Positions 22,922-33,977 of a DNA stretch of 64,000 nt are shown in pieces. The stretch's first letter is position 1. The number at the start of each line of letters is the position of its first letter. The stretch lies in contig JAGUCH010000002.1 of NCBI GenBank assembly GCA_019096065.1, positions 4,166,501-4,230,500 of the forward strand. Reading direction: 5' to 3'. Source of the stretch: Paracyclopina nana (Eukaryota > Arthropoda > Copepoda > Cyclopoida > Cyclopettidae). A program made the position numbers and the translations under genes. Under the pieces are notes generated by a model, which did not search any database, was not told the origin of the DNA, and was given only the letters and a program-made list of their open reading frames with translations.

Positions 22922-24648
22922 ATGTTTCATTCAGACACTCACATCAACCTTCAGCAGCCGGGGACCGCAGCAGATGGAAATGTCAAATATAAAGTTACCA
23001 GCACACAAATTTTGGCCTCTTTGGCGGTGTCAATGGGCTCCATGATAGTGGGATTCTGCTCAGCTTGGTCCTCTCCAGCAATCGCTTCACTTATGGAGCC
23101 AGGCTCGAAAATTGAGGTAATGGCCTATTTTCAAGCTGTCATCCGGATTCAAGCAGTTCATAGCTTTCAAGTTTTTTTTTCTTCCCTGCTCAATTAATAT
23201 TAAATTCATTCTCCAGATCACGCAAGATGAAGCTTCGTGGATTGGAAGCATGCTACCATTGGCTGCTTTAGTGGGTGGAATCATCGGTGGTCCACTTTTG
23301 GAAGCCCTGGGCCGAAAGCCTACAATCATCGCCACTGCTATTCCGTTCTTGGCAGCAGGACTTTTGGTCACGTTTGCGCAAGACGCCTACACAATTTATG
23401 CTGGAAGAGCCATCACTGGATTCTGCATTGGAATCGTCTCATTGTCACTCCCAGTATACCTAGCTGAAGCCATTCATCCGGAGGTTCGAGGAACTCTTGG
23501 CTTACTTCCCACATCGTTGGGAAACGGTGGAGTGATGTTGTGCTACATTTTGGGATTCTGGCTGGATTGGTCACACTTGTCATTGGCTGGCTCCGTTTTG
23601 CCAGTTCCTTTCTTGATTTTGGTGTGCATGATTCCGGAAACGCCCAGGTACTTGATAGGGCAAGACAAAGGAGCGGAAGCAAGATCTGCTCTGCAATGGC
23701 TCCGAGGCGAAGATGTTGACATTACTGATGAACTTGCGGCTATGGAAACGGCTAATGTTCTGGCAAAGAAGAACAAAATGAAGCTGCAAGAACTGGTCAA
23801 GCCAGCTTACCTCAAGCCCATGGGGATTTCGATTGGGCTCATGTTCTTTCAGCAACTCAGTGGCATCAATGCAGTAATGTTCTATTCAGTGTCAATCTTC
23901 AGGGTAACCTTTGCTATTAGATCCTGGTTCCTCGCCATTGATTAACATCAATCACTTTTAGGCTGCTGGCTCCTCCATCGATTCAAACATTTGCACAATC
24001 ATCCTTGGGGTTGTCAACATTATGGCCACCATATTTTCCAACTTTTTCATTGACAGACTCGGCAGGAAGATTTTGCTCTACATTTCTGCAATTGGAATGA
24101 TAATAAGCCTTGGAGTGTTTGGAGCTTACTTTTACTTGAAGGACGTGGAGACTCTGGAAGCTCCAGGATGGATTCCTCTCATTGCTTTGATGGTTTACGT
24201 GGTGAGCTTTTCAGTTGGATTCGGTCCCATTCCTTGGCTGATGATGGGCGAAGTCTTTCCCAGTCGAATTCGAGGTGCTGCTGCGTCGATTTCGACTGCC
24301 TTCAATTGGACATGCACCTTCATTGTCACCAAAACATTCATGAATCTCCAGGTACGTTTTTAAAACGTTTTCAAAATGGTGAGATAACTCGGATATTTTT
24401 TTGCGCAATTTCAGGAATTGATCCATACTCACGGAGTGTTTTGGCTATTTGGTGCAATTTTGTTGGTCGCCATTTTCTTCATCATTTTCTGTGTGCCTGA
24501 AACCCAAGGTCTCAGCTTGGAGGACATCGAAAAAATGTACAGTGGAGTACCTATAACTGTTATTAGAGAAGCAATGCCTCAAAGTGCAAGTTACCACAGA
24601 GTCTCCAGCATAGCTAATCTGAAACCAACGCCGTCGATAATTCTTTGA
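22922..24648 (+). CDS. Major facilitator sugar porter, Tret1-like (facilitated trehalose/glucose transporter)
   Basis: Four exons join in frame: 22922-23116, 23217-23903, 23962-24351 and 24415-24648. The protein of about 500 residues has the twelve-helix MFS layout. Signatures are ALGRKPTII and RLGRKILLY (duplicated GRK loops), [16 protein letters not shown] after TM6, [13 protein letters not shown] in TM7, [18 protein letters not shown] in TM10-loop and [12 protein letters not shown] after TM12. These place it in the sugar porter family, nearest to arthropod Tret1-like transporters. Expected role: energy-independent sugar movement across the plasma membrane. The short N-terminal tail and 40-residue C-terminal tail are cytosolic. 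A poly(A) signal AATAAA follows at 24677-24682. It converges with the WW/RS gene. Confidence 0.95.
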
Positions 24649-24676
24649 AAAGTATAGCATTTTTTACAGAGAAAGG

Positions 24677-24682
24677 AATAAA
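24677..24682 (+). terminator. Poly(A) signal of the sugar transporter
   Basis: AATAAA 29 bases after the stop at 24648, with a T-rich stretch (tctctttttc) just downstream. Confidence 0.6.
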
Positions 24683-24813
24683 TCTCTTTTTCAATGATCC
24701 AGTTTATTGGTTTATGTGGTTAGCCAAAGTATGCAAATGAGCCTCTATAATTACCAGAAATGGAAAATGAGATCACAATCACAGTTATAAATGATGATGT
24801 GTTAAAATATCTA

Positions 24814-26379
24814 CTAGTAGCCATTCTCAATGAGAAATCGTTTACATTCCTCCAAGTCTTTTTTCCACTGTTTGTCATCTCTCTCAATTGTGTACGTTCG
24901 GTTGGCATAGATTAGATGACACGTTTCTGTCGTCCATGCTTGTATTACAGCATGACACCTAATAAATTTTGAGATTATATTAAGGTAACCGAAACCCTTA
25001 AAAATAATACCTAACAATGTCTTCAGGGTATGGCAGTTTGTTGGCCACTTTTCCCGTTCTTGTGTAGACGGGAATATCGTCCTCAGTTAACCCATGAGGC
25101 TTGCACTCAAGCTTGATATTTGGACCCAGGAGCTCAATATTAAAAAGTGAGAAGCTTCTATCCCACAGTTCATCAGGAATTTTGTACACGGTCAAACCAC
25201 TCAGTTTCTCTGTTAATAGCCTATTTCTGTTATTGGGCTGCTTCAGTTCAGCGATAAATAGATTCCTCCGAACATCAAATCCCGAGCCAGCAAACCCTGC
25301 CATTTCAGGAGGCAAAGGAGGCAAATTGGGCTCGGTCCTCTTTTTATTGCGATTGGTGCTCAGTTCGTGCAAAGCATCTACAGTTTTGGGAAACTTGCAA
25401 CGAGACAAAACTGCAGGGAAGTTGTACTCGCTGAGCCATGTGGCAGTATTTAAATGAGCATTGGCAGATGTGAGGCCTAAAAAAGTCGAATAATCAATCT
25501 CGTAGAAAAGATTATCTTAAGGATTTACCTGATGAAGACATTGAGGGTGGAGGTAGCAGAGATTCAATTTTAGCCTTGGCTGCTAATATAGCAGCTTGAA
25601 TTTCAGGATTAATTTCGGGCACGATCGTAGGTTCCACCTTGACATCTTTGTCTTTTGATTTCGATCTTGATCTTGATTTCGATCTTGATCTAGACCTGGA
25701 TCTAGACCTGGATCTAGACCTGGATCTCGACTTTGATCTTGACCTACTAGATCTAGACTTTGATCTGGACCGAGACCTTGACTTTGGTTCAATTTTTGGC
25801 AGCTTCGGCAATTTAGGAACAGCCTCGTCCTCGTCCGACATATTTAAGTAAGCTTTAGGGAGCCTCTCTTTGGGATCCACAACAGGCTTGGGAAGATCCG
25901 CTTTCTTTTTGCCATTTTTGAGCTTTTTGGAAATCTTCATTTTGAACCCAGACGTGCTCTTTGAATTACCATTTGTGCCATTACTTTTGGGGGCTTCCTG
26001 AAAATAATTATTATCACCAAACTCAATTTAGATTGTTTTGTTGAATTTGATTTACCTTTTCTTGTGATTCCTCGGATATCCACTCAGGAGGCTTTGTCCA
26101 CTGATTCACTAGCGATTTCAAGTTAAAGTAATAATGCTTTCCGCTCGAGGACGAAAAAAGAGCCCAATCGCCTTGAACTTCCAAAGCTGGTTTTCCATTT
26201 ACTATTACTTTTCTTTTTGGTGCGGTTGCCTGTTTTTGCAACTGGCTGTTTCGCAGCTTTTTTATTTCTTCCAGCTTTTGTCGGAATGTATCTTCTACAT
26301 CGGGCCGTGGAGGAGATGGCTTCCTAACCAGCTTTGACTTGACAGGAGCGCCATTGCTCCCTGATTTTATAGCGCTCAT
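24814..26379 (-). CDS. WW-domain, RS-rich nuclear protein with an unrecognised C-terminal domain
   Basis: About four exons read from ATG 26379 (MSAIKSGSNGAPVKSK) to stop TAG at 24814. The N-terminal part has a WW-like domain (GDWALFSSSSGKHYYFNLKS ending in LVNQWTKPPEW) with the two tryptophans and central aromatic block. A lysine-rich basic segment (KISKKLKNGKKKADLPKP), an acidic patch (MSDEDEAVPKLP) and an Arg-Ser dipeptide domain follow, suggesting a splicing- or transcription-linked nuclear protein. The last about 200 residues are ordered-looking, with NATWLSEYNFPAVLSRCKFP, KIPDELWDRSFSLFNIELLG and WKKDLEECKRFLIENGY; I do not recognise this domain. WW domains bind proline-rich ligands; the partner is unknown. 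The 3' end faces the sugar transporter with 165 bases between stops. Confidence 0.8.
25660..25790 (-). repeat. Tandem repeat coding for the RS domain
   Basis: Plus strand gatcttgatctagacctg and variants recur about twenty times in 6- and 12-base periods. On the minus strand these give alternating Arg-Ser and Lys-Ser. Homogenised copies (gatctagacctg three times in a row) point to recent slippage. The opposite strand is also open and would encode Asp-Leu repeats, a by-product of the repeat. Confidence 0.8.
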
Positions 26380-26965
26380 TTTATGTCAAAACAATTCCCG
26401 AAAAAATTAAGCTGAGATTTGAAGAAAGTTGATGACATTTCTGAATCCTAAGCCAATCTTGTCATTCAATTTTGAGATAATAGGTGTGTCATCGAAGCAT
26501 TTTTGTGAGAATCCTAAAAACAGTTAACTTTAAATGTTATAATGATATTTTCATCATACTTTTCAATACTTTTCTAGCATAAATGCGCTCGACAATTGCA
26601 TTAAAAAGTTAACTTTTTGCCTTGAAAATAGTTGCACAAAATCTGTGTTATTGTCCGAAAATCACAGATCGAAATTTGACCTTACAAAAGTTGCTGTTGA
26701 ACTAAAATAAGATTAATTGAGACAAAACTACACTTTTAAGTACACTTTTTCAGTTGCTAGAAGTTTTTTATTTTCAATTAGTCAGATTATTTCACTCAAA
26801 GCATAAAAAAGTGATTCTTGGTGGGACAAGAGAAAAGAGACCTTGCCTCAGAAAGTGTAGTACACTACTCAAAATAATTAAAGGTCTTAAAAGTCTTGGA
26901 ATAGTTGCCTCTTTTTGCTAATCTCTTATCTCTACGAAATATTTGTTTTTAAGCTTATTTCAATC
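26380..26965. other. Intergenic between divergent WW/RS and HINT3-like genes
   Basis: AT-rich, no coding region or clear TATA seen. It presumably holds both promoters. Confidence 0.4.
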
Positions 26966-27465
26966 ATGTCGCAGCCAGAGAGCAAGAAAAACTGCATTTT
27001 CTGCAAGATTGCATTGAAAGAAGCAGGTAATTTCGTGCGTTATTGTTTTCCAGTTTCTTTCAGAAATTCAAGTTCTCGTTTTGCACAGAGTCACAAATTG
27101 TGTATGAAGAGGATAATTTTATTGTCTTCAAGGATATCAGACCTGCAGCAGAATTCCATGTCTTGGTTGTCCCAAAAAAGCACTACGGTCCATTGCGAAC
27201 ACTCGACTCATCTCATGTTGATTTAATCACAAAAATGGGTGAAATTGGCCAGAAAGTATTCACTGACACAACACAGTTTTCTCAAAGTGATTTGCTTGAG
27301 GGCTTTCATTGGCCAATTGTGACTGTCAATCACCTACACTTGCATTTCATTGCTCCTAAACAACAAATGAATTGTTTCAAAAGGATAGAGTTTCATTCCC
27401 TAGGATTTGGGAGCATGAAATCGGCAATTCAAGAGATCGAAAAGAAAAAGCCACACTCTGAGTGA
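26966..27465 (+). CDS. HINT3: HIT-family protein, HINT3-like (histidine triad nucleotide-binding)
   Basis: Two exons, 26966-27026 and 27089-27465, joining as GCA-G/AG to give EAESQIVYEEDNF. The N terminus has the CIFCKIA zinc/nucleotide-pocket motif. The middle has FHVLVVPKKHYGPLRTLDS and the histidine triad HLHLHFIAP, which is the catalytic motif of HIT hydrolases. The C-terminal helix (GSMKSAIQEIEKKK) resembles HINT3 rather than HINT1. About 145 residues, normal for the group. Expected activity: hydrolysis of AMP-lysine, phosphoramidates or aminoacyl adenylates in cytosol or nucleus. Confidence 0.93.
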
Positions 27466-27639
27466 AATCTTGTATTTTTACTTTCCCGTACTCTTTTTTA
27501 CAATTTGCCTACTGCAGTTCATTAACGAGTGATGACACTTAGTGTCTATGATTTGGAATGGAGGTGCCTTTTTGCTATTTTAAAAGCGTTTATCACAGCA
27601 TCAATTTATTCTCGCAAGACAATAAAAGGCTACCTAGGA

Positions 27640-29325
27640 TTAATAAATGACATGCCTAAGCGAATCATCCGAGTTGGAGCCCATGGCTTCCTCCAAATTG
27701 TTATCCAGCTTCCTGTACTGAGCAGAAGAAGACGATCTCCGACCTCGACCTTGTTGGTTTTTTCTTCGTCCCTCCAAAATCAGGGCTAAGATCTATATAC
27801 GAATAATTTAGATACTAATAACCTTACAAACAGCGATGTTACACACCTTTTTCTTGTTATGAAACACCAAGTAAGCAACTATGCACAATATGGTAAGGAT
27901 AACGAAGTAGCTGAAAAATTTGGACTGAGCTTCCAAAGCCTGCTCTTCATTCATGTGATCATCCAGTACTATAGGTTGTTGAGGCATATCAGCCATATTT
28001 GAGTTCACCTCGTTTCCTGAAAAACTAAGATGAAATAATCATGTATGATGATTGCTGTTAAGTTACCTTTAATGTCTAAGTTCTCTTCTTTGTCCACATC
28101 ATTCAATTTGTCTTCGTACACTGGAGGCTCTATATGAGAAAATTGCAGTTTTAAATAATGCTTCAAGACCATATTTTCAGGCAAAAGCACAAAAAGCCAT
28201 CTCACTCCCAATAATATGTGTACCTGAGATGCCATTGATTGCAGACTGAAAAGAGTCTGCTGCCGCTGTTTGCTTTTCCATTTCTACTGCGTTAAAAGGT
28301 GTACACTATGATAAATCAATCCCTCATTCATACCAGACTGGTTTACCTTTCTTAAATTCCTGATCAATTTCTGTACTTGAGGGAATACTGAATGCTGTAG
28401 AGTTAGTGGTTGTGTTATAATTCACACTTGAGTCAATTTTTTCTATTTGTTCGGGAGCTTCTGCAGGGAGGGTAAAAGCTTGAAATACAAAGCATGCATG
28501 AGTACAAAATAAACTTACCCTCTAGTTTTTCAGGAGCATCTTCTTTTGTTAGAGTGACAGGAGGTTCAACTTTGACAGCTGTGCATTAAAGTTCAAGATA
28601 GAAATAATAATAAGCAAAATTGTACACTTCAACACTTACTAGTGGCAACTTTAGCATCAGGCACATGGTTCACCTTCTCACTCACACCTGCAACAAACAT
28701 ATTGAATATGACATCACACACATTTGAACTACTGTTATTTTTGGAGAACCTTTTATTTCTGAATTTGGCTTTCCCAGTAATAAAGGTGGAACTCCATGCC
28801 CATTTTCTCCTAATTTAGGTGACAGCTTCTGGAAAGTGACGAGCAAAGCCTGACATAGAATGGCACTTTGTTCAGAGCTACAGGCTGTTTTGCAATCTTC
28901 TTCAATTGATTCAACCTCTTTGGCAGCTTTAGCACAAAAAATGTCGTCTGAAGAGCAAGTTGGAGCCTTGAATTGATTTTTGAGGTATTGACACACATCT
29001 TCCCCCTAGAATTAATTAAATCAAGTTTTCCCAACAATACTAGAAAAATGCTATATACTTCTCTGACTGGATATGATGATCCGAGCCCTTTGTTAGGCTG
29101 ACACATTTCTTTAACGTTGTAGTGCAACAGCAAGCATAATTTTGCAGTAGAATTCCATGTGCTCTCTGCTGACAAGGTAAGCGAAAAATTGCACAGTTTT
29201 GGTGGCAACTTTTCTTCTAAGCACGAAGAGCCGAAATCTTCAATTGTTAGTGTTTCACTTTGCAAGTTGGGCGAAGCAAAAACATAGCTCATAAAAGGGA
29301 CAAAGAGGACGAAAAAAGGCCTCAT
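27640..29325 (-). CDS. TGN38/TGN46-like trans-Golgi network membrane protein
   Basis: The ATG at 29325 starts signal peptide MRPFFVLFVPFMSYVFA. A lumenal Cys-rich domain (CLEEKLPPKLCNFSL, CSSDDIFCAKAA, EEDCKTACSS) is followed by small exons encoding an acidic, low-complexity lumenal stem, for example EAPEQIEKIDSSVNYN and EPPVYEDKLNDVDKEENLD. A single transmembrane helix (FSYFVILTILCIVAYLVF) then leads to a short basic tail. The tail reads LEGRRKNQQGRGRRSSSAQY, then YRKLD, and ends HVIY. The order of TM helix, LEG-basic stretch, serines and a Tyr-x-x-Leu signal matches vertebrate TGN38/TGN46, whose YQRL recycles the protein between TGN and plasma membrane through AP complexes. At least seven short exons; exact edges of the stem exons are less sure. 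Stop at 27640. Confidence 0.82.
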
Positions 29326-29654
29326 TTTTAGCCCTTTTTCTTGAGCCGGAATTCCGCACTTCTAATCACTAGACTTATCTGCGTACGCTTGGCTCAGTTG
29401 ACTGCTGTCTGCTTAGTGCCTCTGCTGGCGAATTTGTTGTGAACGTAACCCAAAAAAGAAACCATTCGTTTACTCTACATTCTTTTTACAATAAAGCGCC
29501 TTCAGGAAAACTGACGTCAATGTTCAGCAACTGAGATTACTCAGTTAATAGACTTAAAAAAGAATGTCAGGCTTTATTTTTTAGTCGTAAGTCTTTACAG
29601 TAATTGTATCCATGTTTGAAAATTGAGTAGCTTAAAGTGAATTTTCCATCAAAA

Positions 29655-32441
29655 TTAGCATTCATACGCTTCACACAAATAATATCTGAATCTTCTGTCA
29701 CTGTAAAGTTAAATGAAACATAAGTCACTTCCGAAAGTTGATTTCCTAATCATATCTCACATTTCAAATTCATGAACTGCATAAATTCCATTGATGAAGA
29801 AATTGGTTGGGTTGGTGTAGGCCATTGAACCCTTTTGACTTCCCAGTAGTCCAGTGGAAAAGCATCCTCTTAAACAAGTATTTGAGTAAGAGCAGCATAG
29901 CATTTTAAACTGTCTGTCTTCATAGTTATTGCTATGAAAGCTTTCTAATCCTGTTAGAAAACCTCCTCCTGAGCACTGCAAAGGAAGACTTTCATTGCAA
30001 AAATCGCTTTTTGACCAAGGATAGTTAGGAAATATCCTACATAAGTCCAGGGAAGAGTATTATCCATGCTATTGAGGTAACCAGTCCAGTAACAAGATGC
30101 TCTTTGTCTCCTTTTGTTGACCACACCACACTGCACATAATATTCTCTATCATTGCTACCAGAACTAAAGTAACTCTGGAATTTAAAGAGCTCTCTTAAA
30201 TAGCTTATTCTCAAGTTAAAGATGCATCTCTAATACAGCTGAGTAGGATATGGATTCAAGGCCTGAAGGGCATGAATAGCTCATTGGATTGTCATAAGTG
30301 TTGATTCTCACTAGAAGTAAGCAGAGAGTTACATTCGGCCAAAATAGCAATTGATCACTCAAGAAACTTACATGATGGACAATTAGATGGCATGGGGTTA
30401 CATGGGGCAATGTCATAGTTGCAGCAAGCAGGACAATTTCTTCCGCCATATTTTGGTGATGGGTTATCACATTGTCTCCACCTTGACATTGTGGCATAAT
30501 TCCCTGAATTACATGTCATGTCACACGAGGACCACGAACCCCATGTTCCCCACATTGAATCTGAAAAATACTTGTACTGAACTCTGACCATAATTCAAGA
30601 CATACTGCTTATACCATAGTTCCCATAAGTATACAGGCTTGTTGTTGAAGTTAAGTTGCCATATATGGTGTTAGGGTGTCCCAAATAGCATGTGGGGGCA
30701 GAATAAGCAAACATTTGGCAGGTTTTGTCATGAAACTTGCACATAGCTCTGCATAGGTGAAAAGTCTCAGATTGCAATGTGGTGAACATTCTCTGAGACC
30801 AATCAGATCCTGCTAAGAACTGTCCAGTGCTGAAGTCATTTGGTACAGTCTCAACATGGGCTATGATAAAAAAGGGCTGCTGAATCCATCTGAAACTCAA
30901 AATTGATAAGATATTCTTACTTTTTCGAAGATAGATCTCTGTGGTTGAACCAATCACAGTTGGAACTAGTGTTCCTGAGGTGGTAAATGCTCCAAGATAG
31001 CAGGTAAGCGAACTCTCATTGTAATAGTACAAATTGTATTGCAATGAATCAAGCATTGCAATGCCTGCACATATTTCTTTATGGGCAACATCAGCTCTGA
31101 TGGTGGTAATCTTTGTTGGCCAGATATCATCGGCTGAGAAAACAGAGTAAAAATTAGCCTGTGCATTTGTGACAGTCAATGGATTGATGAAGGTTCTCAA
31201 GGTTCCAGCATTCCCGAATTTATTCATAGCTGTGCTGGCAATGCTATAGGAGCCTAATTGACATATCAAGCTAGTTGTCTTAAATGTGCTGTAATGGCAG
31301 TTGGTGTCAATGAGACACATGACTTTGCACATGTCTTCATTCAGTGCGTTTGGTATTTCATTTACTGAATACTCATGATAATAGTATGCATTATGTACAA
31401 GCACAAAGCCGTCATGAACATAGCTAGACATTGTTTCTGAAAAAATTGGAAGTATAAAAAAATTTCATAGCCACTCATAAAAGCTATCTATCTTACCTCT
31501 ATTTAGATAAACATCTGCCACTGATGAGCTTGGTTCTACCAACGAGTTGGATTGGTTGAACACTCCTAGGTGACAAGTGTTGCTTGTATAAACATAAAAA
31601 TGGCAAGGGGTGATAGTATCCATGTAGCAATTTCCACCACATTCAGTTAACGAAGAAACGGAATCCTTAACGGAATAAATATATTTGTACCATAATCCAG
31701 TTGGAACTATTGGTCGCAAATTTGTTATGGTAGCTAATTTCAGTTCCATTTGGCCTTAAGGAAAATAATAAAATGTGAAACTGTGAGCAGTAATTGTATC
31801 AAAAGAAAGCAGTAAAATGAAAATTACTTCTTTTAGCAAAGAGGGTTGCATTTCCAATAAGAGCTGGATTTGGACCATCTCCTGACGTAGCCGATAATTG
31901 GCCAATGTAGCATTGCTTTGATAAATTATCATAAACAAAGAAATCACAGTTGGACTTAACTACGTTGGTGCAATCATTCAAGCAATCCAGCTCAGTTGCA
32001 GGGTCCAGAATAATTCTTGATGAGCTGATTTTTGAATGCCAATAAGTAAGACCTGTCACATCATATTGGTCAAACTGACTCTTTTTTTGTTCCTCAAGTT
32101 TGGCTGAAAAAGTATTTGAAAAGGTATTGCAATTGTGTTCATATTACCTGTAAAATCTTACCCAAATTGACAAACATATTGGACTCAATTTGTGATCCAA
32201 TTATGTTCAAATTAGCATTCAAATCTGCCAAATGGCATGTGTCAGTTGGAGCATAATTGAAGCCATCACAATTTGGGCTACTTGAACAAACTGCTGTGCA
32301 TTCAATCAGTGATTTTGGAGTATTGGCAACCTTGAAAATGTAGTTGGGCCAAACTGATGAGGGGAATGCCATCTTCTTGTACAAGTTATTGCTTGTGAGG
32401 CCAAAGGCCACATTAACGAATAGAAAGTAGCCAATAAGCAT
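29655..32441 (-). CDS. Secreted protein with six apple-like modules, one TSP1 repeat and a dermatopontin domain
   Basis: The ATG at 32441 starts signal peptide MLIGYFLFVNVAFG. Six modules follow, each carrying the short apple/PAN Cys pattern: CTAVCSSSPNCDGFNYAPTD, CLNDCTNVVKSNCDFFVYDN, CGGNCYMDTITPCHFYVYTS, CKVMCLIDTNCHYSTFKTTS, a fifth at about 30950-31160 that lost two cysteines, and CRAMCKFHDKTCQMFAYSAP. Next comes a thrombospondin type 1 repeat (WGTWGSWSSCDMTCNSGNY) at 30370-30560. The C terminus is dermatopontin/amebocyte-aggregation-factor-like: TYDNPMSYSCPSGLESISYS, then CSGGGFLTGLESFHSNNYED, then DRRFRYYLCEAYEC and stop at 29655. The final exon must splice at AT/TGACAGAAG to keep this pattern. 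Many N-glycosylation sequons are visible. The protein is probably an adhesive or lectin-like extracellular or haemolymph protein; function is inferred from domains only. Confidence 0.85.
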
Positions 32442-33977
32442 GTTTGTCTAGGCTTCAATGACATGCAACTAACGTTAAAAAAGCATGTACCCTTCGCCTT
32501 CTCAGGCAAATTGTTATCTCATGCAACATTAATTTGTATTTTGTGCTCAACCTAAACGCTTGGTTAATAAACATACATTGGACAACTAGAACGATTTGTT
32601 TTTGTTGGGAACTAGCCCCATAAAACCTCTATTAGCGCGACATCATTTATTCTTTATGTGTTTTCCTAGTCCAATATCCACTAATCCTTTACATGTGTGC
32701 ATTTTTAGAACTACCGTAAAAGGTCGCTAAAGATTGGAATAAGTGGCTCGAAATCAATGGACCAATCCAAGATGATCTAGAATGAAAGGTGAACTATGAG
32801 CTGAAATTAGCAAAACACTCGGTCTAACTATGCTCTGGAAGGGCTTCTGACAGAAAAAATTGAATTCTGTGGAAATAACCAGGCAGAGATACTCTTTTTG
32901 ATTAGAAAAAAATCTGTCACTTACAGAAAGAGTCTGTCTAATGAGGGCAAATTTGTCAGAAAAAGCCAAATCTGGTAGCTACTTTTAAATACGTCACACG
33001 CATCATTCACTCACTAGAGTGTGCGTTGAACATCACGCCAGCCAAGGGAGAGCAGTATCTAATTTTGAATTTAGCGCTTTTTATGTACTAATTACACAAT
33101 CTTGGTTGCGTGAGGCTTAAAAAAGTTGCGTCAAGGCATGCCTTGGCGGACGGGCCTGGCCAATCAAAATCTGATGCAATTTTGCGATGAGCTGGAATTT
33201 TGAAAACGTAATTCGGTTTAATGAACCGAGTCAATTTTTGTGAGGCCATTTTTTTGTTCTTGCACAACTTTTCCTTCTTGCTGTTCGATATTTTTCAGTT
33301 AGAAGTTTTAAAGGTAGCTTGATGATGATTTAGTATTTCAATTTGCTAATCAGAACTCAGACATTAGCAATAAGAATCAATTTCGATTTTCGAAACCTTG
33401 CTGTCGCTAGGCTTTTTCTCATCAAAATTAGGCGTATGTCTTAGGCTCTCAGCTTGAAGTCTCGCACATTTGTTTACATTTTCAGTTTGTGTTTCGCGTT
33501 TTTCCGATCGCGATCGAATTAAATAATTGGATTAAAAAAGTGGCTTCGCCAGGCGGTTTCGATGCTTTGTAAAGGTATTTTTTTCTTGGCAAACACAAGT
33601 CTCTGACACGAATCATTAATAAGATGAGCTCTTTTTTTTGTTCCGCATTATCAAAAATCCGGGATATTTGGGCCATAAACACGGCGTGAGGCGTGTTTCA
33701 CCTTTTGCTAATTTGAAGCAGGCTTTCTTTGAAAAGCTGCAGCTCATTTTTGGTTTTCGAAGAAGAGCTAGAGTAAATATTCCGTTTTTTCCAACTTTTG
33801 TAATGTAGATTTATCTTATGAAATGAGAGTGTTCTTTTGTTCGGGAGAATTTGAGAATATCTCGAAATGAGTGCATGCACTACGTACTATACTAGCCTTT
33901 CTTTAGCTAGATGACAAACTCGTTTCTCGACAAAGAGCGCAATTTTAGTGTCAGTTGATTTCTGTTCGTCTTGAAGT
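32442..33977. promoter_or_regulatory. Intergenic between divergent genes; TCAGT initiator of cathepsin F at 33951
   Basis: No gene seen. The plus-strand GTGTCAGTTGATT has TCAGT at 33951-33955, which would give a 5' UTR of about 25 bases to the cathepsin ATG at 33978. No TATA box is obvious. The remaining 1.5 kb is AT-rich with no conserved-looking frame. Confidence 0.4.

Noticed and set aside
29567..29654. Extension of the dermatopontin protein to a stop at 29567
   Set aside because: It would need a splice phase not offered by the donor at about 29760. The in-phase join gives DRRFRYYLCEAYEC and a stop at 29655, which fits the dermatopontin pattern.
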